From assembly GCA_019417865.1 (NCBI GenBank), contig DYCW01000350.1, positions 1-6,034 of the forward strand: a DNA stretch of 6,034 nucleotides, in the 5' to 3' direction. This document shows, piece after piece, positions 5,535-6,034 of this stretch. The position numbers were made by a program, and so were the translations under genes. The DNA comes from Ruminococcus sp. GTDB lineage: Bacteria; Bacillota; Clostridia; Oscillospirales; Ruminococcaceae. The notes under the pieces are model-generated. The model did not search any database. It was given only the letters and a program-made list of their open reading frames with translations, and was not told the DNA's origin. How positions within the stretch are numbered: position 1 is the stretch's first letter; each line of letters starts with the position of its first letter.

Positions 5535-6034
5535 TTTTTCACCGCCCGATAACCTAACCCTCGTATGGTTACAATTTCAAAGTCATCGTTGTTTTTAAAC
5601 CGTTCCCTTAAACGGCTTATATGAACATCAAGAGTATGCGAATCAACATAGTCTTCAATACCCCAGATATCGTCTAAAATCTGCTGACGTGTAAATATCT
5701 GTCCAGGATAGGATAGCAGCTTGTAAAGAAGTTGAAATTCTTTCAGAGGAAGTACCTGTGAGCCGTTTTTATCTGTTGCTGTGCAGGAATTATATTCAAG
5801 CGAAGTATTACCGAATGTGAGCTTTTTTTCACTTACGCTTTTAGCACGTCTTAAAAGTGCATTTACTCTGAGAAGCATTTCATTGATATCAATCGGCTTT
5901 ACCATGTAATCATCTGCTCCCGCATTAAATCCGCATTGCTTATCTATAATATCACCCTTGGCGGTTATGATAAGAACCGGTATTTCAATTCTGCTTTCTC
6001 TGAGTTCACGAACAAAATCAAATCCGTTTGTCCC
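5531..6034 (-). CDS. OmpR/PhoB-family response regulator, C-terminal part (5' end outside window)
   Basis: The frame is open from the window edge at 6034 to the TGA at 5531-5533, giving 167 visible residues; the ATG at 5903-5905 is internal to the receiver domain and not the start. Visible residues 1-63 are the second half of the receiver: GTNGFDFVRELR follows the phospho-acceptor Asp, which lies just outside the window; Thr24 (IITAK) and the invariant Lys46-Pro47 (YMVKP) are present. Residues about 72-165 form the winged-helix Trans_reg_C domain, with LKEFQLLYKLL, the QQILDDIWG helix, the recognition helix around DSHTLDVHISRLRERF, and the IRGLGYR wing. It is a DNA-binding transcription factor activated by phosphorylation, and its partner is the overlapping histidine kinase. 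Its target genes are not in view; in such pairs they often lie next to the operon, here beyond the right edge. Confidence 0.95.
   Translation of the reverse strand, partial: GTNGFDFVRELRESRIEIPVLIITAKGDIIDKQCGFNAGADDYMVKPIDINEMLLRVNALLRRAKSVSEKKLTFGNTSLEYNSCTATDKNGSQVLPLKEFQLLYKLLSYPGQIFTRQQILDDIWGIEDYVDSHTLDVHISRLRERFKNNDDFEIVTIRGLGYRAVKK

Noticed and set aside
5531..5905. Treating the ATG at 5905 as the start of a stand-alone DNA-binding protein
   Set aside because: The frame stays open to the window edge and encodes the second half of a receiver domain with the conserved Thr and Lys-Pro, so the gene is a normal two-domain regulator cut by the window.
1..6034. CRISPR arrays, tRNA or rRNA genes, phage genes
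   Set aside because: No regularly spaced repeats, cloverleaf-like segments, rRNA motifs or phage proteins were seen on either strand.

Overview
The window looks like chromosomal DNA from a low-GC Firmicute, most likely a clostridial (Lachnospiraceae/Oscillospiraceae-like) gut-type bacterium. The basis is moderate-to-low GC with strong AGGAG-type ribosome binding sites, KtrB/KtrA-type rather than enterobacterial Trk-type potassium transporter proteins, and a PhoR/VanS-like two-component pair. The genus cannot be fixed from the sequence alone.

Left part (2..4167, + strand): a compact, co-directional cluster of four genes. It opens with the C-terminal part of a polytopic DUF2079-type membrane protein that begins outside the window. 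Then, 22 bases later, come two tandem paralogous KtrB/TrkH-type potassium channel subunits (753..2054 and 2145..3443), followed after 43 bases by one KtrA/TrkA-type cytosolic RCK gating subunit (3487..4167). The second KtrB has canonical pore loops. The first keeps the overall fold but carries several substitutions next to the selectivity filter. One gating protein with two different pore proteins raises the possibility of a mixed-subunit channel or of two channels sharing one regulator.

Middle part (4168..4469): a 302-base convergent intergenic region. It holds a long hairpin whose U-tract lies only on the - strand side, so it reads as the intrinsic terminator of the right-hand genes. It also holds a short degenerate stretch on the - strand that resembles the C-terminal NNxAE...KPFV motif of IS66-family transposases, interrupted by a stop codon.

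Right part (4470..6034, - strand): an OmpR-family response regulator (N-terminus cut off by the window end) followed by a sensor histidine kinase. They overlap by four bases (ATGA) and are clearly an operon. The kinase has two membrane helices, a very short external loop, HAMP, HisKA and HATPase domains. Parts of this module are much more AT-rich than the potassium operon. Together with the transposase remnant at the boundary, this fits an independently acquired accessory module, though that is inference. The stimulus and target genes of the two-component system are not in the window.
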